Of a stretch of 64,000 nt of DNA, positions 36,293 through 46,363 are shown one piece after another; within the stretch, counting starts at the first letter, position 1; every line of letters starts with the position of its first letter. A program made the translations under genes and the position numbers. Source of the DNA: Trochalopteron elliotii (taxonomy: Eukaryota; Chordata; Aves; Passeriformes; Leiothrichidae). Where the stretch lies: contig JANPWX010000075.1 of assembly GCA_024734555.1 (NCBI GenBank), positions 471,456 to 535,455 on the forward strand, written 5' to 3'. Under the pieces are notes generated by a model. It had not been told where the DNA came from. It worked only from the letters and a program-made list of their open reading frames with translations, and did no database searches.

Positions 36293-37583
36293 TCAGGTTA
36301 CAAAGGAGAAAGCGGCGTGTCTTGCTTGGCCCAGCTTGAGATACCAACTAGAGGAAAAAAAAAGTTTAAGATGGCATTTGCAGAAGTGCCTCACACGAGA
36401 TTTTTCTCCCCTTTCAGTCTTTCTTTTTTTAACACTTGAAATATCTATTTTTTTTTCAGTTAATACACTTTTTGTTGTTGTTTCTGCTAAAATATAGCAA
36501 GTCAGCAAGTAGAGAGTTGCTGTTTCCCAACAGCTCCGTGGGGCTGTTGTGGAGGGGGAATAGGAGTGAAGGAGAGAAGGGATTCTCACCATGCACCCCC
36601 TCCTGCCCACACCCCTTTGGCTGCTGGGGGGGACCTGTGGGGAGCCCCTGGAACCCTGGGCATCCCCAGCAAGGGCAGAGCAACCTCCTGCCTCCTCCTG
36701 TCACCTGTGCTGAGCCAGGCTCTGTCCCCCCGTGGGCTCTGCAGATGCCTTCCAGTGCTGGAGGATGGGACACGCTGCCACTTCAGTGTGTGCCCCCAAA
36801 AATGGGTGATTTGCAGGAAGTTTTGTTTTTTTTTTTTTCCCTTAGAGAGGGTTGGGAGACTGGTGGACACCAGACAGGCAAGGGGAGCTGGGGAGAGGGG
36901 CAGGACTGCAGAGCTCTGCTCCTGTTGTCACAGTGCTACCTAAGGCTGGCAGGGTCTAGTTTACTGGAGACACACAGAAAGAGGAGGGTGTGGGGGCAGA
37001 GCAGGGGGAGCAGCACCCACAAACACCCCCCAGCCCTCCCCCCAGAGCTGCAGGGCTTGGTCAGCACATGCACAGACATCCTGCACAAGGACCAGCAAAA
37101 CCAGTAAGGAGCATCTTCCCTGGACACACGTCACACAGGGGGAGCCAGGAAATGAAAAGGAATTAACAGACACCAAAGAGGCTCCTCTGATGCAGGGAAA
37201 AGCCCAAGAACCACAAGGGTCAGACAGGACAACCCTCTGCCTCCCACCACGACTTTGCAGAGACCAAGTTCCACACTCAGCCCCCTCAGGACAAAACACA
37301 CTCCGAGCCTTCAGCAGACACAGACCCACCCAGCTGAGTGACAAATAAATACACAAGTGTTCCCAGGACATCAGCCACAGCTCTGGCCTGAGGGAGAGGG
37401 AGCCAGAGTCTCCACGGAGGTTCACAGCCTTTTACAGGCTGCAAAGACAGACAAGACAGACCCTCCCTCCCCTCTCCCAGGCTACTGCAAGGTCACAGTC
37501 TGAAAAGGCACTTCTCCCAAAGCAGGTCACTCTGCCTGGCCGGGGGGTGGGTGACAGGCGAGGTGACACCTAAACACTCCCAG

Positions 37584-37589
37584 TTTATT
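37584..37589 (-). terminator. Proximal candidate poly(A) signal of SEPTIN9
   Basis: AATAAA occurs on the minus strand in the context TGCAATAAACTGGG, about 530 bases after the stop codon, with G/T-rich sequence within 40 bases downstream. It would give a short 3' UTR form. Confidence 0.5.
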
Positions 37590-38119
37590 GCATGTAGACA
37601 GGGTACAGGGGCTGGGTTGGGGACTGGGGGGTCCCAGAGGGCTGCAGAGGGCTCGGAGGAGGCGGCAGGACACAAGGATGGCACTGTCTTGCTCTCTTCA
37701 TCCCACCGTACCTTGCTTCATCCACCTGGAGGAGCCCCGGCCTTCAATGGACGGAGAAGAGCCCCTGCATGGAGGGGCTGGAAGGGCTCCCAGGGCACCC
37801 CAACCCCGCTGGCCCCACAGATCTGCTCCCCTGGGTTTGGCTGTGGGGCCAGAGCTGGGGGCAGGCAGGAGCCCAGGCTCCACAGAGGGACAGTCCCCAG
37901 CCCTGGGGACGCTGCCCTGGGGGCTGAGCACAGAACTCATGGCACAAAGCGGGGGGAGAGCGGCCACCCCGCTCCACCTCGGGTTATTTGGTCAGTTTAC
38001 ATGGCAGGGGGTCAGGGACCAGGGCGACAGGGACAGTGGCAGAGGATTTATATAAAAATAAAGGGGGCAGAGGGGAGGGGCAGCGAGCGTGAGCGAGCGA
38101 GGTCCGGGCTGAGGGACGG

Positions 38120-38255
38120 TTACATCTCGTTGGCCACCAGCTCCTTGTCAGCCACGCCGTTGGACAGAGAGCTCTGGCCCTCGTTCAGCCTCTTCACCCT
38201 GTAGGCTTCAAAGTGGATGTTGCTGGTAATATCCTTGATGTTCTGCATGTGTGTC
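38120..38255 (-). CDS. SEPTIN9: SEPTIN9 terminal coding exon and stop codon
   Basis: The acceptor CTGCAG ends at 38256. The exon reads THMQNIKDITSNIHFEAYRV, then KRLNEG, a short serine/asparagine-rich linker and the tail KELVANEM, and stops with TAA at 38122-38120 (residues 292-335). There is no coiled coil after the alpha-6 helix, as expected for the SEPT3/SEPT9 group. The linker after RLNEG is the least conserved part compared with mammals (SSLSNGVADKELVAN). Confidence 0.95.
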
Positions 38256-39090
38256 CTGCAGGGAAGGATGCAATGGAGCAGTGAGATGGAGCAATGAAGG
38301 ATGAGATGGAGCAATCACACTTTGCAGGGCCGGCCCAGCCTCTGTACCCCAAACACCCCCCAGTGCCACTGTCCCCTCCTGCCCTGCTGGTTCATGGTGC
38401 CTTTAGGGCTCAGGGGGAAGTAAAAGCAATAATGGGCAGCATTACTGGGCAGCAGGAGCAGAAGCCTTCAACTTGTGCTTGGGAACACAGGACACCCACC
38501 CAGGGAGACCCCCACCCAGGGAGACCCCCACCCTGCCAGGCCTGGAGCCTTTGCACCCTGCAGCTTTGCAGCCCCACACAACTCTGGCAGCAACAAACAG
38601 ATCATGTGTGCAGAGTTAACCTTGCAGCCAAACTGGGGAGGAACCCAATGCCCCCTCCCTAGCAAGCCCAGGGGCCTGAGCCTCCCTCTCCCCCACAACT
38701 TCTTTCAAGAGGGACCAGGCATCACCCAAACCTTACAATGACACCCCAGGGGATGGGGATGTCTTTGAATTGGGGGTGAGATCTGGCACTGGGGAGGGAC
38801 CACAAAGGCCAAAAGACCTGCTTGCAGGTGAGCTGGAGCCACCCTGCCAGCAATCCTGGAGCTCCTCTCCCCCTTGAACTCAGCTCTGCAGCTGAGAAAA
38901 GCCCCCGAGGAGTGAGGCCACCCCTTGCAGAGTGGCAGGGGGCTGGAAGAGGGAAGGCAGGGATGGAGGGGAGAATGGGTGGAGGGATGAAGCAGGAGAG
39001 CAAAGCAGCAGCTGCTCCAAGCCCTGCTGGGCTGTCCCCTTTCCCTGGATGGCAGCAGGTGACCCCAGGCTCTGGGGACAGGGCACTGAC
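38256..39090 (-). other. SEPTIN9 intron
   Basis: This intron lies between the last two coding exons. It contains a short 17-bp tandem repeat (CACCCAGGGAGACCCC) at about 38497-38530. No other feature was seen. Confidence 0.85.
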
Positions 39091-39142
39091 CTGATGAGGA
39101 GGTCCCGCAGGTAGGCGAACTCACAGTGTGTCGTGTTCTCCA
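39091..39142 (-). CDS. SEPTIN9: SEPTIN9 coding micro-exon, septin unique element core
   Basis: This is a 52-base exon between acceptor TTGCCAG (39143) and donor GTCAGT (39090). It encodes V274-ENTTHCEFAYLRDLLI-R291. The CEFAYLRDLLIR string is the septin unique element that builds the NC filament interface. Both boundary codons are split, and both neighbouring exons supply the matching bases. Confidence 0.94.
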
Positions 39143-39818
39143 CTGGCAAGAGAGACAGAAACCCACCATGAGCACCCCTGGCCCCCACCCAGGGCCAGCA
39201 GGGCCTGGGGGGCTTCCCCAGAGTGTGGAGGGCTCAGATGGGCACTCACACCCCGGGGTACAAGTGCAAGAGTCCTCTTGGCTGCTGTAAAGCTGGCAAA
39301 AGCTTTCAGACCTCCCCTGCCCCAGCTCAGGCCTGGGGAGGTCTGACTGAGCATCCACAGCCCCTTCCCAGTGCCCCACCAATGAGGGAGCTCCCAGCAG
39401 CACCCCCAGCACAATGCTGGGACCCCCAGAACCCCCAAGGAGCCAGGGGAAGGGCCATGGTGAGTTTTGCAGGTGTGTCTCCACAGAAATTTCATCTGTA
39501 GCTTGGCCACGAGCATCCTGCAGCATCCCAGACATGCTGAGCAAGGACATGAACTCCTGCTGGCAAAGGCTGCTGCTGGCAGAAGGAGGATTGCTTGCAA
39601 TAGGGAAAAATCAAAGGGTGCTGCTCCACAACAATCAGTTTGACAGCTGCTATTTTATTCCTGATTTTACCCAATTTAGAGGAAGAACTCCTTTATATAT
39701 ATATTTTTATTACTTATTTATATTTTTATAAATTTTAATATATATTATTATATATTAAATTTTTATATATAAATATATGTTTATAATATAAAATATATTA
39801 CATATAATGGAATATATN

Positions 39819-39894
39819 NNNNNNNNNNNNNNNNNNNNNNNNNNNNNNNNNNNNNNNNNNNNNNNNNNNNNNNNNNNNNNNNNNNNNNNNNNNN
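39819..39894. other. Assembly gap (76 N)
   Basis: The gap is flanked by a nearly identical block ATATGTTTATAATATAAAAT…GGAATATAT on both sides (about 39774-39818 and 39918-39960). The right side begins with a 23-base GC-balanced piece, AGTTTCTTCGTCGTTCCCGT plus GAG. Confidence 0.98.
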
Positions 39895-40087
39895 AGTTTC
39901 TTCGTCGTTCCCGTGAGATATGTTTATAATATAAAATATATTACATATAATGGAATATATAATATAATATATTTTAATATATATTTTATTTATATTTTAT
40001 TTATTTTTATTTATGTATATTTTATTATTTATTATTATATATTTTTTGGTTTTATATATATATATATATTTTTTTTTTTCCCCCCAA

Positions 40088-40165
40088 ACAATCCTGTACA
40101 TAGAATAGCAGAATCCTTTATGTTGGAGAAGACCTCTAAGATCATCGAGTCCAACCATTAAACAT
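40088..40165 (-). mobile_element. CR1 LINE 3' end fragment
   Basis: ACATAGAATAGCAGAATCC, then TGTTGGAGAAGACCTCTAAG and ATCATCGAGTCCAACC is a reverse-oriented CR1 tail, sitting at the edge of the AT-rich block. Confidence 0.9.
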
Positions 40166-41002
40166 CATGCAGGAATGGGAAAACAAAACCAACAGTGCTG
40201 TGCAAAGGCTGCCTGTGGCCATGGCTGTGTCCTGGAGGTTTTCCTTTGCTGAAGGCAGATGCCACAAGTAGAAGGTGAGGGTTTAATGAATCCCATTGAA
40301 CTCAGAATGTTCAGGGACACAGCACGAGAGGGCAGCAGAGCTTCAAAATACATTGATTTTCCTGGCAGCTTTGTTAAACCATCCCTCAACACAGGATTCC
40401 TATTAATAAGACTCGTAAATGAGAGGAACCTGTGAAGTGAAGGGGAGGAAGATGAGAGGGGTGGCACTGGAGATGAGCCAGCTGGCTGCCAGAAACCATG
40501 AACAGGGAAATGTGTAGATGTGCTGGAGCCAGGAGCTTTCATCCAGCCTTTAAACCATGACTGTAAAATGGGGGAGAAAAAAGGGAGATTCCCGATGGGA
40601 AACAGAAGAGGGAAGAGATCCCACAAGGGCACCAACCCAAGGCATTGGTGGAGGGCACAGATGCCAGGGGAAGGTTCTAACAGGGGCTTGAGACAGGGAG
40701 ATGTCATTGATGTGCCCTCAAGTCCTGCCATCAGGCAATTAACTGTGCAAGAAGCACAAGCCAGGCCACGAGACCCCCCAGAAGTGTCCCCAGCAGCTCC
40801 CCAGGATACACCAAGGCCCAGGAACTCAGCACAGGAGCATTGGCCAAGGTGTTTCCAGTCCTCAAACATCAGGAAAATTATCTGTTTTTGGAGGGGCAGG
40901 GAAGCACCACATCCACCACAACTACTACTGCTGGTTTTGGACTTCATTGCCTTCTGCCAGGGCAGGGAGATGGGCTGAGGTGGGGAAGCAAGGATGAGAT
41001 AC

Positions 41003-41099
41003 CTTCAATGGTGCCCCACTTGGTCTTCCTCCCAAGGATTCTTCTTCCATTCACCTGGTACTCCTGGTCACTGCCCACCACTGCAAACGGGATCATTTC
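41003..41099 (-). CDS. SEPTIN9: SEPTIN9 coding exon, start of septin unique element
   Basis: The acceptor TTCCACAG ends at 41100 and the donor GTATCT begins at 41002. The exon encodes residues 242-273 plus one base: EMIPFAVVGSDQEYQVNG, then RRILGRKTKWGTIE. The AVVGS segment is the G5-like loop and RKTKWG belongs to the C-terminal part of the G domain with the beta-meander and septin unique element. The sequence differs from human at only two positions (Gln for His after SD, Arg for Lys after NG). Confidence 0.95.
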
Positions 41100-42173
41100 C
41101 TGTGGAAAGAGAAAAACAAGGTGGTGATTTCTTCCTGAGAACTGGTCAGGAAACCAATCCAGTGAGCAAACTCCTACACTGAGCTATTTCCAGGAGGGTT
41201 TCACGGGATGAGCTGGTTTGGCCCTGATGTTCCTGAGCAGTGCTGCCTGCCAGGGCCCACTGGCAGTCCAGGACTGGGTACCAGCACCTCTTGCACATGT
41301 GCCCAGCCTAAAACCAGCCCAGACCCAGCCTAATCCAGTCCCTCACTGACAGGCACCAGGTACAGCTGGAGCAAAGGTATCCCAAAGCTTCCCTGGGAAT
41401 TGCCCCCAGCATCTGGCAACCTGTGGCCAACTCATTTCCTGATCCAAGTTGGTGTCCTTGAACTTCAGAGTCTCTAAAAGATGTTTTTTTCTTCCTCCAA
41501 TTTCTCCAATCCACTTTACTGTGCCAAAAAATTGCTGGCTGATTCCTGTAGCATGGAACCTCCTACAGGTAAAATCCCATCCCAGTGCTGGGAAGGCTGC
41601 TGCCCTAGCCAGGGGTGGGCAGGCACCTCTGTTCCCTGAGCCTGGGGCAGGGGAAGGGCCATGGACCCTCTGCAGGGGTGGAGATGGGTAAGGACTATAG
41701 TGTTGTTTTGATTTTTTTTTTTAAGCTTTTTAATGTTTGTATTTTTGTAGTGAAGTTTCTCACAGATATTTATGTAAACAAAAGTAATGTTATTGTAAAC
41801 TGTTTTTCTTGTTTATCATTCCTCTTTTGAGGAGAGACAATTGATGAACCTCTAGTTTGACCAGTATAGTTGGAAAAGTGTCAACCTTACTGTCCAATCC
41901 GTAGTCGTCTAAAAGCTATATAAATTGAAAGAGAAAAATAAACTTCCCTCTTTTTGCCCTGACAACTTGACTGTGTGCATGTCGTTCATTTCGTGTCCTA
42001 TAGCAACACTATGGACCTTCCCCACGGGCCTTTCTCACCCCCATTCCACCCCTGCTGTGAGCTGTGGTAGGATCCCTGCTGCTGGGCAGACCCCACGGGC
42101 AGGGCAGAGCAGCTCTGGGGCCTTTTGGAAGGGAAAGCCCCCAGGACACCCCCAGGACATCCCCTGCACTGAC
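41100..42173 (-). other. SEPTIN9 intron containing an LTR
   Basis: It contains the family C LTR at 41701-42008. The other ~700 bases carry no recognisable element. Confidence 0.85.
41701..42008 (+). mobile_element. Solo LTR, family C copy 2, in SEPTIN9 intron
   Basis: The 308-bp element starts TGTTGTTTTG and ends ATAGCAACA, giving inverted termini TGTTG/CAACA. It is flanked by hexamers CTATAG (41695-41700) and CTATGG (42009-42014), an imperfect 6-bp target duplication. It has GCTATATAAATTG and AAAATAAACTTCC like the copy at 3459. Its poly(A) signal is on the plus strand, antisense to SEPTIN9. Confidence 0.82.
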
Positions 42174-42269
42174 CCGGAATTTCTCATTCACCAGCCGATC
42201 CTCGGAGTCCTCATCAAACTCCTTCTGGGGGTACACGTCGATGCCGTTGGCCAGGAGATCTGCCATTAT
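42174..42269 (-). CDS. SEPTIN9: SEPTIN9 coding exon, ADLLANGIDVYPQKEFDED segment
   Basis: The 96-base, 32-codon exon starts after CTCCCAG at 42270 and ends before donor GTCAGT at 42173. It encodes residues 210-241, including GIDVYPQKEFDEDSED and VNEKFR, a segment diagnostic of the SEPT3/SEPT9 group. Both junctions are phase 0, so skipping this exon would keep the frame. An LTR element lies 165 bp into the next intron (42008-41701). Confidence 0.95.
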
Positions 42270-42399
42270 CTGGGAGGGAACAGACAGGGACAGCTGAAGC
42301 ACAGGCAGGCACAGGAGCTCTGGGGTTTAGGTTTTCTTTGCCTGAGATTCAGGTGCTGGTTTGGGTGGTGGTTTGAGTGAGTCTTTTTTGCCCTCTGAA

Positions 42400-42850
42400 G
42401 GCTCTGAGTTGGCGCGAGAATGAAGTGGAGTCTTCAAGGCTTTGTTGTTTCTTGGCTTCTCACGTGTTTATTAATTCTTATTTTACAATTTCTCTGTGCC
42501 CAGCCAAGGTGTTCACAGCAGCTCAGACACAGGTGACTCCCCCGTGATGGGAGGTCACTGCCTTCTTATACAGATAATTACGTGTCTGTTATTTACAATT
42601 CTGTGCCAATGCCTATTGCCTATACTAAAGGGTCATTTCTACTCTGACCCAATCTCCTTACACTACTTTGTGCCACTGTCACTGCAGGAGATGGAGGCCA
42701 AGGGAGAACAAGAAGAACCCAGGGCACCGCCCTAAAATCTCCATCTAGTCCCCCAGTCAGCTCCATTCTAAGAATCCCAAATATACCAAATTTTCCACCC
42801 AGTGATTAACTACACTACTGTCTGTCTATTACACCTCTGTGACTTGTAAT
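42400..42850 (-). mobile_element. LTR-like element, family E
   Basis: CACGTGTTTATTAATTCTTA near the left end resembles the poly(A)-signal end of family B in reverse orientation. It is followed by CTTCTTATACAG, CCCAATCTCCTTACACTAC and a decayed right part. Edges are approximate and no target duplication was found. Confidence 0.45.
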
Positions 42851-44902
42851 TCCTCTCTATGGTGGAAGCTTTTCTCATGGACTGAAATCAAAGCTCGTGT
42901 CTTCCTGGGCTCTGTGCCAGGCAACCCCCTGGACAGACCCCCCTGTCCAGGATTCAAACCCTCTTCCTTGGGTCCCAAACCCCTCTGCCAAGGTCTGTGA
43001 CCATCCAGGGTGCCCAGAGGGATGCCCTGGACTCTGACAAGGAGCTGCACTGATCCCAAAAGGGTCTGAGTGACACCCACCAGCCACAGCAAGGTCCAGC
43101 AGCAGCAGCATTCTCCCTCTCCATCCCAAACACAGAGCCCTGAGCTCACCCACCCACCAGCCACACACCCACCAAGAGCCTCCCCAGGAACCTCTGCAAG
43201 AAGCTGGTGCCAAGACACAGCTCAGGCAGAGAAGTGAGATGGAGTTACATGAGCTGGATGTTGTTCAGGGGTTGGAAAAGACAAGACAAGCCAAGGTGCC
43301 CAAGCAAAGGGGAACACAGCTGCCAGGCTTGTAACACAAAGGTGAAAAGCTGCTCCCTGGGGTTTGTTTACACTCCTTGGAAAAGGAACTTGATCTGAGG
43401 GGACAAGGACACAGCTTGGAAGGGCAGACTCTGAGGACTTTGCCTCTGTGCAAGGCCAAGAGATGCTGAAATCTGATTCCTGGGTGGAGGCTCAGCTCAT
43501 GGGGAGCTTGAAGCTTCAACCTTCTCCTACAAGGCTGCAAAGCCCAGCCCAGGCTGGCAGCAGCTCCCACCTTCCTATGGCAATAACTGCACACCAGTCC
43601 TACAGTGCAGGCTGGCAAAGGAGAGGATCCAGCCCAGGGAATGCTCAGCCAGCCTCCCACCCCCCACCAAACCCACACACTGAGTTCAGGGGAACAACCC
43701 AACAAAGCCAGCTCCAGAGAGCACATCCCACTCACTCAGCACAGCACTGGCACCAACCTGCAGCCAGGCTGGTGCTTCACACCCCCTGACCACCCCACCC
43801 AGACCCAAAACCTATCACCTCTCTGAACCAGCTACACCCCAGATGCAGACAGGGCTCTGCTTTTGGAACCACACTGGAATGAATGGAAAAGATCCCAGCC
43901 TGTGCCCACCTGGCCTGATTTCCTGCCCTCTCATCTGCTGGGAGCAAACACATCTTGTGGCTACGTGTTCTCCCTCCATCTGAAAGGATTTGGGAGGTCT
44001 GGTTATAATCAGGAAGCAATCAGAGATAGGGTGAGCTCGTCCTGTGCTGAGCCAGTGCAGGGCAGCAGAGCCAGGCACTGTCCCCATGGTCTGCCCAGGT
44101 GACATTTGAAGTCCCAGACTGACTTGGCAGTGCCAGAGCCAGCCAGTCACCTGCAGACACAGGGATGTGAGCACTGGTAACCTCTGAATGGAGCCAGCAG
44201 CCTGCAGGAGCCACCAGAGAGAGCAGATGTGGCACCATGGACTCACCCCTCTGTGTTCCCTCAGCAGCTCCTTGGAGAACTCTGTGCAAACAGCCTGACA
44301 GCCTGAGTCAGCCCTCAGCTCCATCCCCAGCCAGTCTCTAGCCAAGGAAATTGCTTGGAGAGTTTGGATTCAGCCCCCAAAACCAGACTGGGTATTTCAG
44401 TGCCTGATGCTGCTCATCAGGAACTGGGAAGGAGAGGCTCCCACGGCGGTGTAGGAAGGAGCAGGGGCATGGAACCACCCCTGGCTAGGATGTCATCCTG
44501 CCCTCAGCCAAAGGAGAGGCCCCTAAAACTACCCTTTTGGCAAGACTCTCTTTCCCTTTACTTCTCCCAGGTCAGACTCATGGATCAAGGAGCTTGGTGG
44601 TTTTTACTTCTGCAGGGAATGCTGAGGCCATCACACCTGCAGCCACATCCACCACCCACAAAATGGATTTACAGTCCCTTACCAAACCCCAAATGAGCCA
44701 CCTCCACCTCCCAGAGCAAAAAGCCCATGCCTTGCTGTGGATTCAGACAGCCCCTCCTCAGCTCCCAACCACGGGAATTTCATACCTTGCTTCCCTCTTA
44801 AATCTCATCCAGCTGAGCTCAGCAAACCCACAGGTTTTTCACTGGTTCCTGTATCAGCACACGATGCTGCAGAGGGAGGCTTTTCCAGCCCCTGTGTGCA
44901 TC

Positions 44903-45361
44903 TGATGCCTTAAGTTTTATCTTTCCTGTATTTCAGGTTCTGTGCTGCCCAGGGGTGCAGTTCTGAGCCTCACATTCAGTGTCACTCAGCTCTGCACAGA
45001 GCAGGGACACAAAACAAATCCTTTTCCTGCTGCACACCAAGGACAAAGGTTACAAGTTTTCAGGCCCAAAAGCACAAACAATGATGGGCTGGAGAGAGGA
45101 ACAAGAAGGATGGGACCTCACAACCTGAAGGTGGAATTGGACAATTAAACCCCAATATGGAAATCGACCAAAACTGATCAAAAGTGTGAGACCTCGTGAC
45201 CATTTGTCCATTTTGTGACCATTCTGGGTCCACCTTGGGTGTAGCCCTGGCCAGGCTCTTGTCCTGCCCAAGGTGTGTCCTAGAGGCCTTTCAATAAATA
45301 TCTACTTTATTCTCTTAGCTCTGCCCAGTCTCTGCTCCAGCTCAGCCTTCCCAAGGCATCA
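44903..45361 (+). mobile_element. Solo LTR, family A copy 3, in SEPTIN9 intron
   Basis: It runs TGATGCCTTAAGTTTTATC to CTTCCCAAGGCATCA in plus orientation and is flanked by the perfect 4-bp repeat CATC (44899-44902 and 45362-45365). TTTCAATAAATATC near 45290 is its poly(A) signal, antisense to SEPTIN9. Confidence 0.92.
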
Positions 45362-45639
45362 CATCAACCTCCCAAAATAACAAAAACCAGGCTGAAAATA
45401 ACAACAACAATAAAGGAGGCAGGAGAAGCAGGCCTGGAGATGCAGAGCTCCAAACTTCTCCTGCACTGACAGAGATCCAAGAGAAACAGGAGGAGGTGCT
45501 GGGAGAGCAGTCCTGCCCTGCAGCCACACGGGATCACTCCGGGCTGCAGCCCCAGGAATGTGCTGGGCTCCCAGCCAGGCACTGCCTGCACAGCCCTGCC
45601 AGGACTGGGGCAGGGGCAGCAGGGCACGGGGCACTGCTG

Positions 45640-46160
45640 CAACCCTGGGCACTGAGAATTTTGGGCTTTCTGTGCTGACAGGCACTGACCCCCAAGCAAA
45701 CACTACATTTAACCTGAGGCCGTGGAAAAGGCTTTCAAAATTGAGTGACAGCACTGGGATTGTGGGTGTGGAATTTGAACAGAAGTGTGTAATATCACAT
45801 GTGGAAAACATAGAGTTTAAGGTTCTAGAATATAGTAATATATATATAAAGCAAGATGGAGGTTTTAGGGCAGAGGCCAGTCCTTCTTTTTCACCTTCTT
45901 CTTCATGGCTCTGGGTGGTGTTTTGTATTTGGATAGAAAAGTCCTCATTGTGGGCCACGGGTGGTTGGTTATTGGGTTAAAAGTAAAAATAATTTAGGTG
46001 CCATTTCTTAATTGGACAGTTTATCCTTAAATGCCTTGTAGAGAGATAGAGACTGCTCCATTTTTACTTTGTTAGCTAGAAGTGCTGTAGAGCTCACGGT
46101 TTGTGAGGCTGTAACATAGATAAGAATTAACAAACACCTGAGTCTGAACACGAAACACCA
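45640..46160 (+). mobile_element. Solo LTR, family B copy 3, in SEPTIN9 intron
   Basis: The reverse complement matches 10980-11545 over nearly its whole length. Shared blocks are GTGGGCCAC, TATTGGGTTAAAAGTAAAAA and TTAGCTAGAA. The edge lies about 85 bp from the SEPTIN9 donor at 46245, in antisense orientation. Confidence 0.78.
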
Positions 46161-46245
46161 TCACGCTCATTTAATCCCGACTGGCAAAAAGAGGATAAAA
46201 GCAACAGGGTGTGAGCCTGGGGAGAGGCAGCAGCCCCTTCCTTAC

Positions 46246-46363
46246 CCGTTGTTTGAAGTAGTCCCTCTCCTCCAGCGTTAGCGTGTCGGCCTTGGCGATC
46301 ACGGGCACGATGTTCACCACTTTGCTCAGGCGCTTCATGAACTCGATGTCCAGCGGCCTCAGC
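46246..46363 (-). CDS. SEPTIN9: SEPTIN9 coding exon with AKAD (G4) motif
   Basis: The acceptor TTTGCAG ends at 46364 and the donor GTAAGG begins at 46245. The 118-base exon encodes residues 170-209, [15 protein letters not shown] through EERDYFKQR. It carries the guanine-specificity motif A193-K-A-D196 after VNIVPVI, which identifies the protein as a GTP-binding septin. The piece between LTLEER and FKQR differs from the human protein at two residues (DY for VH). A retroviral-type LTR lies about 80 bp upstream of the acceptor in the preceding intron. Confidence 0.95.

Larger units (their letters stand above)
36100..38119 (-). other. SEPTIN9: SEPTIN9 3' untranslated region
   Basis: About 2 kb follow the stop codon on the minus strand. 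The first part is GC- and purine-rich, and no other gene is visible. AT-rich sequence with two AATAAA signals (37589 and 36126) marks likely ends. The stretch 36100-36220 reads on the minus strand as a typical long 3' UTR terminus with several ATTTA-type pieces. The boundary at 36100 is inferred from the distal signal, not from transcript data. A 26-base poly(A) tract on the plus strand (36267-36292) lies inside it. Confidence 0.6.
39143..41002 (-). other. SEPTIN9 intron with AT-rich low-complexity block and assembly gap
   Basis: At 39690-40080 the sequence is almost pure A/T with ATATAT and TTTATATTTT runs, interrupted by an N gap at 39819-39894. A CR1 tail follows. The remainder is unremarkable. 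Confidence 0.85.
42270..46245 (-). other. SEPTIN9 intron with three LTR insertions
   Basis: About 4 kb hold LTR-like sequence at 42400-42850, the family A LTR at 44903-45361 and the family B LTR at 45640-46160. The middle (42850-44900) carries no recognised element or gene. Confidence 0.85.

Noticed and set aside
38705..39550. 281-codon minus-strand open frame
   Set aside because: It runs through the SEPTIN9 micro-exon 39142-39091 in a different frame from the septin and has low-complexity Ser/Pro/Gly content.
40165..40947. 260-codon minus-strand open frame next to a SEPTIN9 exon
   Set aside because: It lies wholly in an intron, shows no domain, and overlaps a plus-strand frame of similar length; GC-rich introns produce such frames.
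44903..46160. Adjacent family A and B LTRs read as an inverted copy of the 10.3-11.5 kb pair
   Set aside because: Both elements are inverted but their order is not, so a single inversion/duplication does not explain them; independent insertions fit better.
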